DNA of 40,984 bases from an uncultured Eubacteriales bacterium (GTDB taxonomy: Bacteria > Bacillota > Clostridia > Oscillospirales > CAG-272): the NCBI GenBank assembly GCA_934474225.1, contig CAKSLU010000012.1, positions 1 through 40,984 of the forward strand, given 5' to 3'. The translations under genes and the position numbers were made by a program. The notes under the pieces were generated by a model. That model was not told the origin of the DNA, did not search any database, and saw only the letters and a program-made list of their open reading frames with translations. Shown here piece after piece: positions 8,129-15,804 of the stretch; position 1 is the stretch's first letter; every line of letters begins with the position of its first letter.

Positions 8129-9646
8129 ATGATTCTACACATTCACGGGGACCTCAATCCCTACTATGCACAGACGCTCTGCCTCATCTATTTCCCGGGC
8201 GCGAAGTTCGGCGAGGACGAGGTGGAGGCGGACGGCGTCCCGGTCGTGGACATTTCCGTCGAGGACCGCGCGGACGGCATCTATTCCCGCGCCGTGATTC
8301 GCGTGGGCGAAAAGCGCGCCGAGGCGGACTGCTTTGTCCCGTTCTCCGAGCTGTTCCCGCGCGAGCGCGTGCGGAAGATGGCGTCGGGGCACGCCGTGAC
8401 ACTGGCGGCGAAGGATTTCTTCGGCTATATCTCCCCCTGGGGGCTGCTCACCGGCGTGCGCCCCGCCAAGGTCGCCGCGCAGTATCTCGAGAGCGGCTAC
8501 GGCGTGATGAAAACGCGCAAGCTGCTCACCGGCGAGTATTTTCTCAATCCCAAGAAGGCGTACCTTGCCACCTCGGTCGCGCAGACCGAGCTCAAACTCA
8601 CGCGCGGCAAGGGCGACGACCTCTGCTCGGTCTACATCTCGATTCCGTTCTGCCCCACGCGCTGCGCCTACTGCTCGTTCATTTCCGCGTCGCACCGCAT
8701 GCTGAAGATTTTAGACGACTATCTTGCGCTGCTCGTGGAGGATGTGAAGCGCACCTTTGCGCTCATCCGCGACCTCGGCAAGACCGTCGCCTCGGTCTAC
8801 ATCGGCGGCGGCACGCCGACCACGCTGGACGCGCGCGGGCTTGAAACGCTGCTTGCCGCTGTGGCGGAGAGCACCGATGTCACGGCGCTCGAGGAGTTCA
8901 CGCTCGAGGCGGGCAGACCCGACACCATCACGGCGGAGAAAATGGAGATCGCGCGGCGCTACGGCGTCACGCGCGTCAGCGTCAACCCGCAGACCCTGTC
9001 GGACAAGGTGCTCGAAAACATCGGCAGGCGGCATACGGCGGCGGACTTCTTCCGCGCGTATGACCTCGCCGCGGCGTCCGGCATCAAGGACATCAACACC
9101 GACCTCATCGTCGGGCTGCCGGGCGACGACTTCAAGAGTTTTTCGCACACGCTCGACGAAATTGTCGCGCTCGACCCCAGCAACATCACGGTGCACACTT
9201 TCTGCTTCAAGCGCGCCGCCGACATGAGCAAAAAGCAGGGCACGGAATTTGTGCCCGACGCGCCCTCGGCGGCAAAGTGCATCCAGTATTCGCAGCTGAT
9301 GCTGCCGGGCGCGCAGTACAAGCCCTATTATATGTACCGGCAGAAAAACGCGGTCGGCAATCTCGAAAATGTCGGCTATGCCAAGCCGGGCAGCGCTTGT
9401 ATGTATAATATTTATATGATGGAAGAGATGCACTCCATTTTCGGCGTCGGCGCGGGCGCGGTGACCAAGCTCGTGGAGCACACGGGCGGCGCACCGCGCA
9501 TGAAGCGCATATTTGCGCCGAAATATCCATACGAATATCTAAGAGATATTGAAAAGCTCCGTGCGGGCGACAAGGAAGCAGGCATCCCGTCCTATGCAGA
9601 CAAGGTGCGCGCGTTCTTCCGCGTGGGCGAAGAGGAGAACACATGA
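8129..9646 (+). CDS. hemZ: Oxygen-independent coproporphyrinogen III dehydrogenase HemZ-like (radical SAM)
   Basis: 505 residues. Radical SAM enzyme expected to bind a 4Fe-4S cluster through the CX3CX2C motif FCPTRCAYCSF near residue 174. An N-terminal region of about 165 residues before the motif is typical of HemZ rather than HemN/HemW. Other family signatures are VYIGGGTPTTL, TLEAGRPDTI, GVTRVSVNPQTL and DLIVGLPGDD. The C-terminal half has MYRQKNAVGNLENVGYAKPG, also typical of HemZ. HemZ is proposed to act in anaerobic heme synthesis, but many gut Clostridia carry it without a full heme pathway, and no other heme gene lies here, so its real substrate is uncertain. It overlaps the following kinase gene by four bases. 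Confidence 0.88.
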   Translation: MILHIHGDLNPYYAQTLCLIYFPGAKFGEDEVEADGVPVVDISVEDRADGIYSRAVIRVGEKRAEADCFVPFSELFPRERVRKMASGHAVTLAAKDFFGYISPWGLLTGVRPAKVAAQYLESGYGVMKTRKLLTGEYFLNPKKAYLATSVAQTELKLTRGKGDDLCSVYISIPFCPTRCAYCSFISASHRMLKILDDYLALLVEDVKRTFALIRDLGKTVASVYIGGGTPTTLDARGLETLLAAVAESTDVTALEEFTLEAGRPDTITAEKMEIARRYGVTRVSVNPQTLSDKVLENIGRRHTAADFFRAYDLAAASGIKDINTDLIVGLPGDDFKSFSHTLDEIVALDPSNITVHTFCFKRAADMSKKQGTEFVPDAPSAAKCIQYSQLMLPGAQYKPYYMYRQKNAVGNLENVGYAKPGSACMYNIYMMEEMHSIFGVGAGAVTKLVEHTGGAPRMKRIFAPKYPYEYLRDIEKLRAGDKEAGIPSYADKVRAFFRVGEEENT

Positions 9647-10551
9647 AACAGGCAAAGACAGAGTTCAGAGACGCTGCCGAAATTGCCGCCTATATCGGCG
9701 AAAATGAAGCAGCGTTTGAAGAACGGCTGCGCACCGTCTGCCGCGCGGCGGCAGCGGGCGGCAGACGCATTCTCACGCTGGCGGGGCCGTCCTGCTCGGG
9801 CAAGACCACCACGGCGGAGATGCTAAAGCACGAGTTTGCCGCCATCGGCAAGCATCTGCACACCATTTCAATCGACGATTTTTACTATGACCGCGATGTG
9901 CTGGCGGCGCGCAGCCGCGCGCGGGGCGGGGAGATTGATTACGATTCGCCCGAGACGGTGGATATTCCGCTGTTTGCCGCCGTCGTCCGCGAAATCACGA
10001 GCGCGCCGATGGCGTCCGTGCCGCGGTTCAGCTTCCGCGAGGGGCGGCGCACCGGCATGCGGCAGATTGCCTGCACGCCGAGCGATGCGTTCCTGTTTGA
10101 GGGCATCCAGGCGGTGTACCCGGAGCTGACGCGCTACCTTGCGGGCAGCCCGTATGAGGCGCTGTTCATCTCGGTGGAGTCCGGGGTGGACGTCGGCGGC
10201 GTTGTGTTTGAGCCGCGCGAAGTGCGCTTTCTGCGCAGACTTGTGCGGGACTACAAGTTCCGCGCGTCCGACGCCGCGCACACCTATCTGCTTTGGCAGA
10301 GCGTGCTCGACAACGAGGACACGCATATTTACCCGAATGTTGCGCCCGGCGTGACGCGCATCGATTCCACCCTTGCCTATGAGGTGCAGGTGATCCGACC
10401 GTTTGCCATAGAGGTGCTGGATACGCTGCCGGGGGACAGCCCCTTTGCCGCCGACGCGGCGGCGCTGCGGGCAAAACTCGCACCCATTGCGCCGATTCCC
10501 GCCTCCTTCGTGCCGAAGACCTCGGTCTTCCGCGAGTTTATCGGAAGCTGA
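9643..10551 (+). CDS. Uridine-kinase-like P-loop nucleoside kinase
   Basis: 302 residues. The P-loop GPSCSGKTTT lies at about residues 48-57, followed by the uridine/phosphoribulokinase signature SIDDFYYDRD and by YDSPETVDIPLF, which resembles the substrate-binding D-H/S-P-x-A-x-D region of Udk-type kinases. FLFEGIQAVYPEL corresponds to the next conserved strand. The clostridial two-domain nucleoside kinases are about 550 residues with a TGS/ThrRS-like N-terminal part; that part is absent, so this is the short form. The start codon overlaps the hemZ stop (ATGA). Phosphoryl transfer to a nucleoside is expected; the exact nucleoside is not readable from sequence. It ends the rel-dtd-hemZ unit. 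Confidence 0.8.
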   Translation: MKQAKTEFRDAAEIAAYIGENEAAFEERLRTVCRAAAAGGRRILTLAGPSCSGKTTTAEMLKHEFAAIGKHLHTISIDDFYYDRDVLAARSRARGGEIDYDSPETVDIPLFAAVVREITSAPMASVPRFSFREGRRTGMRQIACTPSDAFLFEGIQAVYPELTRYLAGSPYEALFISVESGVDVGGVVFEPREVRFLRRLVRDYKFRASDAAHTYLLWQSVLDNEDTHIYPNVAPGVTRIDSTLAYEVQVIRPFAIEVLDTLPGDSPFAADAAALRAKLAPIAPIPASFVPKTSVFREFIGS

Positions 10552-10558
10552 AAAGCAA

Positions 10559-10771
10559 GCCTCCCTTGTGTAAAGGGAGGTGTCGGCGAAGCCGACGGAG
10601 GGATTGTTGCATAGCAGAAAAGATTGAAAAAGCAAGGAACAACCCCTCAGTCACCTATCGGTCAGGATGTTTTTCGGTTTCGCTTGCGAAATCGTCGGTG
10701 TTCAGCCGACGAAGAAAAACTCCGCGAGACGCTGCGCGTCTCGGACAGCTCACCCCTTGCACAGGGGAGCC
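10559..10771 (-). repeat. Large mosaic intergenic element, copy B (family R1)
   Basis: This is the reverse complement of copy A without its inner insert. It fills most of 10552-10827 between the kinase and the flippase. An open frame continuing upstream of the flippase start merely translates this repeat. Confidence 0.85.
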
Positions 10772-10827
10772 GAAGAAAGCGGCGCTTTTCGCCTTTGACT
10801 ATGTTTTCATCTGAAAGGACTGACCCC

Positions 10828-12483
10828 GTGAACAACACAGGAACTACCGAGCCGAAGAAAAGTACCAAAATGTTTGTAAACGGTGTGCTGATTCTCACCA
10901 TTTCCAACATTCTGGTCAAGACCATCGGCCTGCTCTTCAAGATTCCGCTGCATGCCTACCTCGGCGACGAAGGCATGGGCTATTTCAACGCCGCCTACAC
11001 CATCTATACCTGGTTTTACATGATTTCCACGGCGGGACTGCCGGTCGCCATGTCGGTGCTGGTCTCCAAGAGCCGTGCCAGGGGCAATTTCAACCAGGTC
11101 AAGAAGATTCTGCGCCTGTCGCTGTGGCTGTTCTTCATCATCGGCAGCGTCGGCATGCTGATTCTGGCGCTCGGCTCGGGGATGTTTGCATCCCTCATCA
11201 AGGTCGAACGCGCCAACCTCTGCATCCTTGCGATTGCGCCGACGCTCTTCTTCGTCTGCCTCACCAGCGCCTACCGCGGCTATTTCCAGGGGCACCAGAT
11301 CATGTGGCCCACCGCCGCGTCGCAGCTGATTGAGTCGGTCGGCAAACTGGTGCTCGGCATCCTGTTTGCCTCCTGGTCAATTTCGCGCGGTGACCCGCTC
11401 TATGTCACCGCGGCGTACACCATCCTCGGCATCACCATCGGCGTCTTCTGCGGCATGGTCTTCATCTGGATCACCAAGCTGCTCTACAACACCGATGCGG
11501 TCAACGCCGAGTACGCGCTGCCCGACAGTTACACCATGCCCACCGAACGCACGAAGACACTGCTCCGTGAACTCGTGGTTATCGCGATTCCGGTCACGCT
11601 GTCCTCGTCGGTCATGTCGCTTGCCAACCTCGTGGACCTCATGGTGGTCTCCCGCCGCCTGCAGGCAAGCGGGCTTTCGGAGGTGGCAGCCGCCGCGCTC
11701 TACGGCAACTACACCACGCTTGCCGTCCCGCTCTTCAACCTGCCGCCGGTTTTGGTCTACCCCATCGGCTACTCGCTCGTGCCCATGCTCAGCGCGCTGA
11801 TTGTGCAAAAGGACGAGGGGAGGCTGCAGCGCACGATGAATTCCTCGCTCAAGGTGGCGGCGATTCTGTCCATCCCCTGCGCGGTCGGCATGGCGGCGCT
11901 CGCCGAGCCTATCTTAGTCATGATTTTCGGCAACAAGGACGGCAGCGCCGCAACGGCGGCGCCGCTGCTGGCCACGCTTGCGGTCTCGTCTTTCCTCGTC
12001 AGCATGCTGGCGATTACAAACTCGGTTTTGCAGGCGCATAAAAAAGAGGTACTGCCGCTCGTCTCCATGCTGACCGGTGCGGCGGCGAAAATCATCATCA
12101 GCTATCTGCTCATCGGCAATCCGAACATCCGCATGTTCGGCGCGCCGATCTCCACCGACATCTGCTATGTCATTGTCGTGCTCATGAACTTCTATTTCTG
12201 CGCGCGCTATGCGTCACTGCGCCCGAACCTTATGGGCGTCTTTGTCAAGCCGCTCATCTCCGCGGCGCTCTGCGGCGGCGCCGCCGTCGGCGTTTACGCG
12301 CTGGCCGAGCGCTTCATTGCACGCCAGCGGCTGGACACGATTCTGGCAATTGCCGCGGCGGTCGTAGTCTATGTGCTCGGCATTCTGCTCACGCGCTGCC
12401 TTAGCGAAGAGGACTTTGAGTTTATTCCGGGTGGGAAGAAGATATACGGAATTTTGCGCCGTGCGCATTTGATAAAAGGATAA
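10828..12483 (+). CDS. MOP-superfamily polysaccharide/lipid II flippase (YabM/SpoVB/MurJ-like)
   Basis: 551 residues from a GTG at 10828 that follows GAAAGGA by nine bases; in-frame ATGs further upstream lie in repeat DNA. The protein is nearly all membrane: about 14 hydrophobic helices, starting with MFVNGVLILTISNILVKTIG and containing the MATE/MOP-type segment GMGYFNAAYTIYTWF and STAGLPVAMSVLVSKS. SpoVB-type proteins flip lipid-linked glycan precursors across the membrane. Its position directly before mazG, with HU and rqcP after, matches the Firmicutes yabM-yabN(mazG)-yabO cluster, so YabM is the best counterpart; whether it is the essential lipid II flippase or a sporulation/capsule version cannot be told from sequence. 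Confidence 0.87.
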   Translation: MNNTGTTEPKKSTKMFVNGVLILTISNILVKTIGLLFKIPLHAYLGDEGMGYFNAAYTIYTWFYMISTAGLPVAMSVLVSKSRARGNFNQVKKILRLSLWLFFIIGSVGMLILALGSGMFASLIKVERANLCILAIAPTLFFVCLTSAYRGYFQGHQIMWPTAASQLIESVGKLVLGILFASWSISRGDPLYVTAAYTILGITIGVFCGMVFIWITKLLYNTDAVNAEYALPDSYTMPTERTKTLLRELVVIAIPVTLSSSVMSLANLVDLMVVSRRLQASGLSEVAAAALYGNYTTLAVPLFNLPPVLVYPIGYSLVPMLSALIVQKDEGRLQRTMNSSLKVAAILSIPCAVGMAALAEPILVMIFGNKDGSAATAAPLLATLAVSSFLVSMLAITNSVLQAHKKEVLPLVSMLTGAAAKIIISYLLIGNPNIRMFGAPISTDICYVIVVLMNFYFCARYASLRPNLMGVFVKPLISAALCGGAAVGVYALAERFIARQRLDTILAIAAAVVVYVLGILLTRCLSEEDFEFIPGGKKIYGILRRAHLIKG

Positions 12484-12485
12484 GG

Positions 12486-12565
12486 GCGATATGCGCCTGC
12501 GGCGCGCGATATGTCCCGCAGGGACGCGATGGGTCGGAGACGCGATATGCGCCTTTGGCGCGAGA
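12486..12565 (+). repeat. CGATATG hairpin array, short copy (family R6)
   Basis: Three perfect CGATATG units plus one degenerate one (CGATGGG), separated by short self-pairing spacers such as CGCCTGCGGCG, TCCCGCAGGGA and CGCCTTTGGCG. It occupies the 107-base gap between the flippase and mazG. A longer array of the same design is at 14424-14582. Confidence 0.8.
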
Positions 12566-12590
12566 GATATAATATAAAAGGAAACATAAC

Positions 12591-13403
12591 ATGAACGAAA
12601 AAGCGAAAGAACTGCTCGGCAAGGAGAAATACGACTTCACCGACCTTTGCCGGGTGATGGAGATTCTGCGCGGCGAGGGCGGCTGTCCCTGGGACAGGGA
12701 GCAGACGCATGAGAGCATCCGCAAGAATTTCATCGAGGAGACCTACGAGGTCGTCGAGGCGATTGATACGAAGGACGCGCACCTCCTCTGCGAGGAACTG
12801 GGCGATGTGCTGCTGCAGGTGGTGTTCCACACCGAGATGGAGCGCGAGGCGGGGCATTTCACCATCGACGATGTGACCGACGGCATCGTGAAGAAGCTCA
12901 TCTACCGCCATCCGCACATTTTCGCGGACACGGCGGCGGAGACGGCGGACAAGGTGCTGGAAAACTGGGATGCGCTCAAGGCGAAGGAGAAGCACCGCGA
13001 CACGGTGACTTCCTCGATGCGCGCGGTGCCGCGTCCGCTGCCCGCGCTGATGCGCGCGGATAAGGTCGGCAAGCGCGCGGCGAAGGTCGGCTTTGATTTT
13101 GCCACCGCCCGAGACGCGGCGGTGAAGATTGCCGAGGAGACAAGCGAGGTGCTCGCCGCGACGGACGCGACCCGTGCCGAGGAGGTCGGCGACCTTCTGT
13201 TTGCCGCCGTCAATGTGGCGCGCAAGTGCGGCGTTGACCCCGAGCGGGCGCTCTCGGACGCGACCGACAAGTTCATCAACCGCTTTGAGGCGGTGGAGAA
13301 CGCCGTACGCGCGGACGGCAAAACGATGGAAAGCCTGCCGCTTTCCGCGCTGGATGCCTACTGGGACAGGGTCAAAGCAGCCGGGAATGGTGAAAATACC
13401 TAA
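12591..13403 (+). CDS. mazG: Nucleoside triphosphate pyrophosphohydrolase MazG
   Basis: 270 residues. MazG hydrolyses NTPs to NMP and pyrophosphate, cleaning aberrant nucleotides and influencing (p)ppGpp metabolism. The N-terminal MazG domain shows GGCPWDREQTHESIRKNFIE followed by the metal-binding EETYE, and then EELGDVLLQ, which together give the EExxE and ExxD pattern. A second copy with EETSE and EEVGDLLFAAVN follows near residue 180, the two-domain layout of the full-length enzyme. AAAAGG eight to nine bases upstream supports the ATG. In Bacillus the corresponding gene (yabN) carries an N-terminal methyltransferase domain; that domain is missing here. It lies in the conserved flippase-mazG-rqcP cluster. 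Confidence 0.95.
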   Translation: MNEKAKELLGKEKYDFTDLCRVMEILRGEGGCPWDREQTHESIRKNFIEETYEVVEAIDTKDAHLLCEELGDVLLQVVFHTEMEREAGHFTIDDVTDGIVKKLIYRHPHIFADTAAETADKVLENWDALKAKEKHRDTVTSSMRAVPRPLPALMRADKVGKRAAKVGFDFATARDAAVKIAEETSEVLAATDATRAEEVGDLLFAAVNVARKCGVDPERALSDATDKFINRFEAVENAVRADGKTMESLPLSALDAYWDRVKAAGNGENT

Positions 13404-13441
13404 AAAACCGTGATTTTGACGCCTTTTTTTGCAAAAAATAC

Positions 13442-13470
13442 TTGAAATGGCGCGCAGGGCATGGTAGAAT
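13442..13470 (+). promoter_or_regulatory. Sigma-A promoter of hup
   Basis: The -35 box is TTGAAA (13442-13447), the spacer is 17 bases and the -10 box is TAGAAT (13465-13470), with a TGG extended -10 directly before it. Transcription should start near 13477, giving a leader of about 60 bases with GAAAGGA before the hup ATG. Confidence 0.8.
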
Positions 13471-13537
13471 ATGAATGGTAAAAGAAATTTTGCCAAAACA
13501 AAGCTGTTATTTTAATCTGAAAGGATAGAAAACAACC

Positions 13538-13813
13538 ATGAACAAGACAGAACTCATCGAAGCTATCGCAAAGGAAACCGGTCTCAAGAAGAAGGACGCA
13601 GAGGCAGCCGTCGGCGCATTCATCGGCGCTATCGAGGGTGCACTCGCAAAGGGTGAGAAGGTTCAGCTCGTCGGCTTCGGTACTTTCGAGACCAAGACCC
13701 GCGCTGCACGCGAGGGCAGAAACCCCAGAACCGGCAAGACCATCAAGATTGCTGCATCCAAGTATCCTGCATTCTCCGCAGGCAAGGCGTTCAAGGACAG
13801 CGTCAACAAGTAA
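13538..13813 (+). CDS. hup: HU family DNA-binding protein
   Basis: 91 residues, the standard HU length. HU is a dimeric nucleoid protein that bends DNA. The sequence has the classic order: MNKTELIEAIAKETGLKKKD helix, VGFGTF turn, then the DNA-contacting beta arm with REGRNPRTG and the closing AASKYPAFSAGKAFKD. It has its own extended -10 promoter, a good GAAAGGA site and a terminator, so it is a strongly expressed single-gene unit inside the mazG-rqcP cluster. Codon choice (AAG, GCA, GGC, CTC, few GCG/GCC runs) differs from the very GC-rich neighbours, as expected for a highly expressed gene rather than for transfer. Confidence 0.97.
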   Translation: MNKTELIEAIAKETGLKKKDAEAAVGAFIGAIEGALAKGEKVQLVGFGTFETKTRAAREGRNPRTGKTIKIAASKYPAFSAGKAFKDSVNK

Positions 13814-13830
13814 TTTTTGCATGAAGCATG

Positions 13831-13864
13831 AAAAAAGGGTTGCATGGTTATGCAGCCCTTTTTT
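13831..13864 (+). terminator. Intrinsic terminator after hup
   Basis: A-run, then GGGTTGCAT and ATGCAGCCC arms around a GGTT loop, then TTTTTT. It separates hup from rqcP, which has its ribosome site immediately after. Confidence 0.9.
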
Positions 13865-13881
13865 GCGGAAAGGATTCAGGT

Positions 13882-14127
13882 ATGCGCATAGATAAGTTTT
13901 TGAAGGTGTCCCGCCTCATCAAGCGGCGCACCGTGGCAAACGACGCCTGCGACGCGGCGCACATCAGCGTCAACGGCAAGGTTGTCAAGGCATCCTATGA
14001 TGTCAAGGTCGGCGACATCATCGCCATCACCTTCGGCGAGAAGACGCTGCGCGTGCGCGTCACCGATGTGCGCGAGAGCACAAAGAAGGCGGACGCTGCC
14101 GAAATGTACGAGGTCGTCGGGGAGTAA
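13882..14127 (+). CDS. rqcP: S4-domain RNA-binding protein RqcP (YabO/HslR)
   Basis: 81 residues. RqcP binds the stalled 50S-peptidyl-tRNA complex and helps RqcH add alanine tails during ribosome-associated quality control. The S4 fold is seen in MRIDKFLKVSRLIKRRTVAN followed by ISVNGKVVKASYDVKVGD and a C-terminal strand that ends with the MYEVVGE tail. The start is the ATG at 13882, preceded by GGAAAGGATTCAGG; an in-frame ATG upstream at 13828 lies before the hup terminator hairpin and would put that hairpin inside the gene. In Bacillus yabP, yabQ and divIC follow; here a repeat block follows instead. Confidence 0.93.
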   Translation: MRIDKFLKVSRLIKRRTVANDACDAAHISVNGKVVKASYDVKVGDIIAITFGEKTLRVRVTDVRESTKKADAAEMYEVVGE

Positions 14128-14159
14128 AAGAAGAGAGGCAAAAGAAGCGCACAAACCCC

Positions 14160-14224
14160 GTAGGGGCGACCATCGGTCGCCCGCCTGTACAAAGCAAAAA
14201 CGGGCGACCAATGGTCGCCCCTAC
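14160..14224. repeat. Inverted GTAGGGGCGACC repeat pair (family R3)
   Basis: A second full copy of the paired element, with the same GTAGGGGCGACC start and GGTCGCCCCTAC end as the copy before recJ. Confidence 0.85.
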
Positions 14225-14250
14225 GGAAGGAAGGGAACTGTGTACAGACC

Positions 14251-14274
14251 GTAGGGCGGGGGCTCGCTCCCGCC
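14251..14274 (+). repeat. Family R4 repeat
   Basis: GTAGGGCGGGGGCTCGCTCC followed by CGCC; one base differs from the other copies (CTCG for CTTG). Confidence 0.8.
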
Positions 14275-14334
14275 GCATCCGTGCGGTTCTAATCAAGCCT
14301 TCCCCCAAGGGAAGCCTAAGCGGCGCACCAACTT

Positions 14335-14362
14335 GTAGGGACCGGCGTCCTCGACGGTCCGC
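14335..14362 (+). repeat. Family R5 repeat
   Basis: GTAGGGACCGGCGTCC, then TCGACGGTCCGC. It lies 60 bases after the R4 copy, the same order as at 5268-5347. Confidence 0.8.
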
Positions 14363-14390
14363 ACTATACCGATGTAACTATGTCAAAACA

Positions 14391-14420
14391 AAAAGCCAAG
14401 TCGTAAGACTTGGCTTTTTT
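14391..14420. terminator. Bidirectional intrinsic terminator
   Basis: AAAAGCCAAGTC, a GTAA loop, and GACTTGGCTTTTTT give a nine-base perfect stem with an A-run on one side and a T-run on the other, so it can end transcripts from both the rqcP side and the minus-strand phosphoribosyltransferase operon. Confidence 0.88.
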
Positions 14421-14423
14421 ACT

Positions 14424-14582
14424 GCGATATGTCCGTTTGCGCGGACACGATATGCGCCTTCGGCGCGCGATATGTCGGAGACACGATATGTCGCGCAGGG
14501 ACACGATATGCGCCTTTGGCGCGCGATATGTCGCGGACACGATATGCGCCTACGGCGCGCGATAGGTCCGCTGACGCGGACG
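14424..14582. repeat. CGATATG hairpin array, long copy (family R6)
   Basis: Seven perfect CGATATG units and one degenerate CGATAGG, separated by 9-16 base spacers that are themselves small palindromes and fall into two classes: CGCC-TTCG/TTTG/TACG-GGCG types and TCC/GGA or TCG/CGA types. The array ends five bases before the stop of the minus-strand phosphoribosyltransferase gene. With the R3, R4 and R5 copies and the terminator it accounts for the whole of 14128-14586; no gene is seen there. Confidence 0.85.
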
Positions 14583-14586
14583 CGGA

Positions 14587-15141
14587 TTAGTCGATGGGAT
14601 GCCCCTCTGCGTTGAACAGCGGGAGTTTTTCGAGGTACAGGATATCATCGCGTTCGGTGGCATCGCCCTCGGCGAGGACTGCCATTTTGCCGACGACCTT
14701 GCCGCCCGCCTCATGCACCAGCGTCTCCAGCGCATGCAGCGACTCGCCGGTGCTGATGACATCGTCCACAATCAGCACGCGCTTGCCGCGCATATAGGCG
14801 GCGTCGTATCCGTCGAGGTAGAGCACCTGGTTTGCATCGGTGGTGATCGAGTGCACCTCGCACTTCAGCACATCGCGCATATAGAGTTTGGGCGCTTTGC
14901 GTGCCAGCAGCCAGCGTTCGCCGCCTCTCTGGCGCGCCATCTCGTATGCAAGCGGAATGCCCTTGGACTCCGCCGTGATCATCACGTCGTATTCGGGCGC
15001 GATTTTCAGCAGCTCGGTTGCCGCCGCAACGGTCAGCTCCACATCGCCGAACATGACAAAGGCGCCGATGTACAGGTTTTCATTCAGGGGGCAGAGCGGC
15101 AGCGCGCGCTCGAGGCCCGCAATTTTCATCTTGTATTCCAT
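14587..15141 (-). CDS. Purine-type phosphoribosyltransferase (Apt-like)
   Basis: 184 residues. Type I phosphoribosyltransferase fold, with the PRPP-binding signature VLIVDDVISTGES near residue 122 and the preceding pyrophosphate loop region MITAESKGIPLAYEMARQRG near residue 57, both typical of adenine/xanthine phosphoribosyltransferases. The reaction would join a purine base to PRPP. The A-E-S-K-G-I segment resembles Apt, but the protein was not matched closely enough to fix the base. AGAGGAA seven bases before the ATG supports the start. It has its own promoter on the minus strand (15223-15251). In many Firmicutes apt lies between recJ and rel; that slot holds repeats here, so this may be the relocated copy. 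Confidence 0.82.
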   Translation of the reverse strand: MEYKMKIAGLERALPLCPLNENLYIGAFVMFGDVELTVAAATELLKIAPEYDVMITAESKGIPLAYEMARQRGGERWLLARKAPKLYMRDVLKCEVHSITTDANQVLYLDGYDAAYMRGKRVLIVDDVISTGESLHALETLVHEAGGKVVGKMAVLAEGDATERDDILYLEKLPLFNAEGHPID

Positions 15142-15170
15142 CGTAGAGTTCCTCTTTTCTCAAAAAGTAC

Positions 15171-15202
15171 GCATGCCGACGCGGGAGCGTCTTTCGGCAT
15201 GC
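15171..15202 (-). other. Inverted repeat in the leader of the phosphoribosyltransferase gene
   Basis: GCATGCCGA and TCGGCATGC arms of nine bases enclose an inner GCG/CGC dyad. On the minus strand the hairpin lies between the promoter and the ribosome site and is followed after four bases by TTTTT, so it could act as an attenuator or simply stabilise the leader. The function is inferred. Confidence 0.45.
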
Positions 15203-15222
15203 AATCTGAACACACAACTTTT

Positions 15223-15251
15223 ATTATAAGCCAATGCGGGAAAAAATGCAA
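15223..15251 (-). promoter_or_regulatory. Sigma-A promoter of the phosphoribosyltransferase gene
   Basis: On the minus strand TTGCAT (15246-15251), a 17-base spacer and TATAAT (15223-15228). It lies in the 110-base gap after the DUF1836 gene. Confidence 0.75.
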
Positions 15252-15252
15252 G

Positions 15253-15804
15253 TCATTTTGCTTTTTTCTGCTTTTTTGCCGGCTGCGCGTCCTCCGCGCC
15301 GGCGGGCAGGGCGGCGATGATCGCCTCGGCAAGCAGGCGCTCCGCCGCGCTGTGCAGCGAGAGGCGCAGGGCAGTCTCGCGCAGGCAGTCGGCGTCCGCG
15401 TCCGCAGACGGCACGGCGGCGGAAAGCCCGCGCAGCGTCTCGGTCTGGAGTGCACGGAAGCGCGCAAAAAGGGCGGCGGTGTCCGCACCGTCGAGCAGGG
15501 CGGCCGCCTCGGAGATGGTCAGATTTTGCTTGAGGCAGCAGAGCATGTAGAGCATCGCCAGGCGGTCGCGGCTGTATTTTTTCTGCACCGGACGCTCGAC
15601 ATGCCCGCCCTTGACATAGTTGTTGATCATGCTCGGCGTCAGCGGCGCGCCGTCCTCGCTGCGGCAGACGCGGCAGAGCAGGCGGTTGAGATAGCCGATG
15701 ACCTGGTCCATGTAGAGGTCGATTTCGGGCAGCGCATCGTAGGCCGGCACATCAAAGGCGGCAAGCGTCGCGGCGAGGTCGGCAAGCGCAGGGGTATCAG
15801 ACAT
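15253..15804 (-). CDS. DUF1836 family protein (predicted DNA-binding)
   Basis: 183 residues. The family signature is visible: LPEIDLYMDQVIGYLNRLL at about residue 26, PLTPSMINNYVKGGHVERPV and KKYSRDRLAMLYMLCCLKQN, a pattern resembling a MerR-like winged helix followed by helices. DUF1836 proteins are common in Firmicutes and usually unstudied; a regulatory role is inferred from the helix-turn-helix look and the company. The first codons overlap the end of the XRE gene by eight bases, and AAAGGAG eight bases upstream marks the start, so the two are co-expressed. The C-terminal 20 residues are K/A-rich. Family call firm, function unknown. Confidence 0.8.
   Translation of the reverse strand: MSDTPALADLAATLAAFDVPAYDALPEIDLYMDQVIGYLNRLLCRVCRSEDGAPLTPSMINNYVKGGHVERPVQKKYSRDRLAMLYMLCCLKQNLTISEAAALLDGADTAALFARFRALQTETLRGLSAAVPSADADADCLRETALRLSLHSAAERLLAEAIIAALPAGAEDAQPAKKQKKAK

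Noticed and set aside
10624..10827. N-terminal extension of the flippase
   Set aside because: The extra residues translate intergenic element copy B; the GTG at 10828 has a good ribosome site and the membrane helices begin shortly after it.
12555..12580. Promoter for mazG at the TATAAT near 12568
   Set aside because: No acceptable -35 box lies 16-18 bases upstream; the match falls at the edge of the CGATATG array and is probably chance.
13828..13881. Earlier start for rqcP at 13828
   Set aside because: It would place the hup terminator hairpin within the coding region; GGAAAGG marks the ATG at 13882.
14424..14582. Possible CRISPR array
   Set aside because: Repeat units are only seven bases, spacers are short palindromes rather than unique 30-mers, and no cas gene lies in the window.
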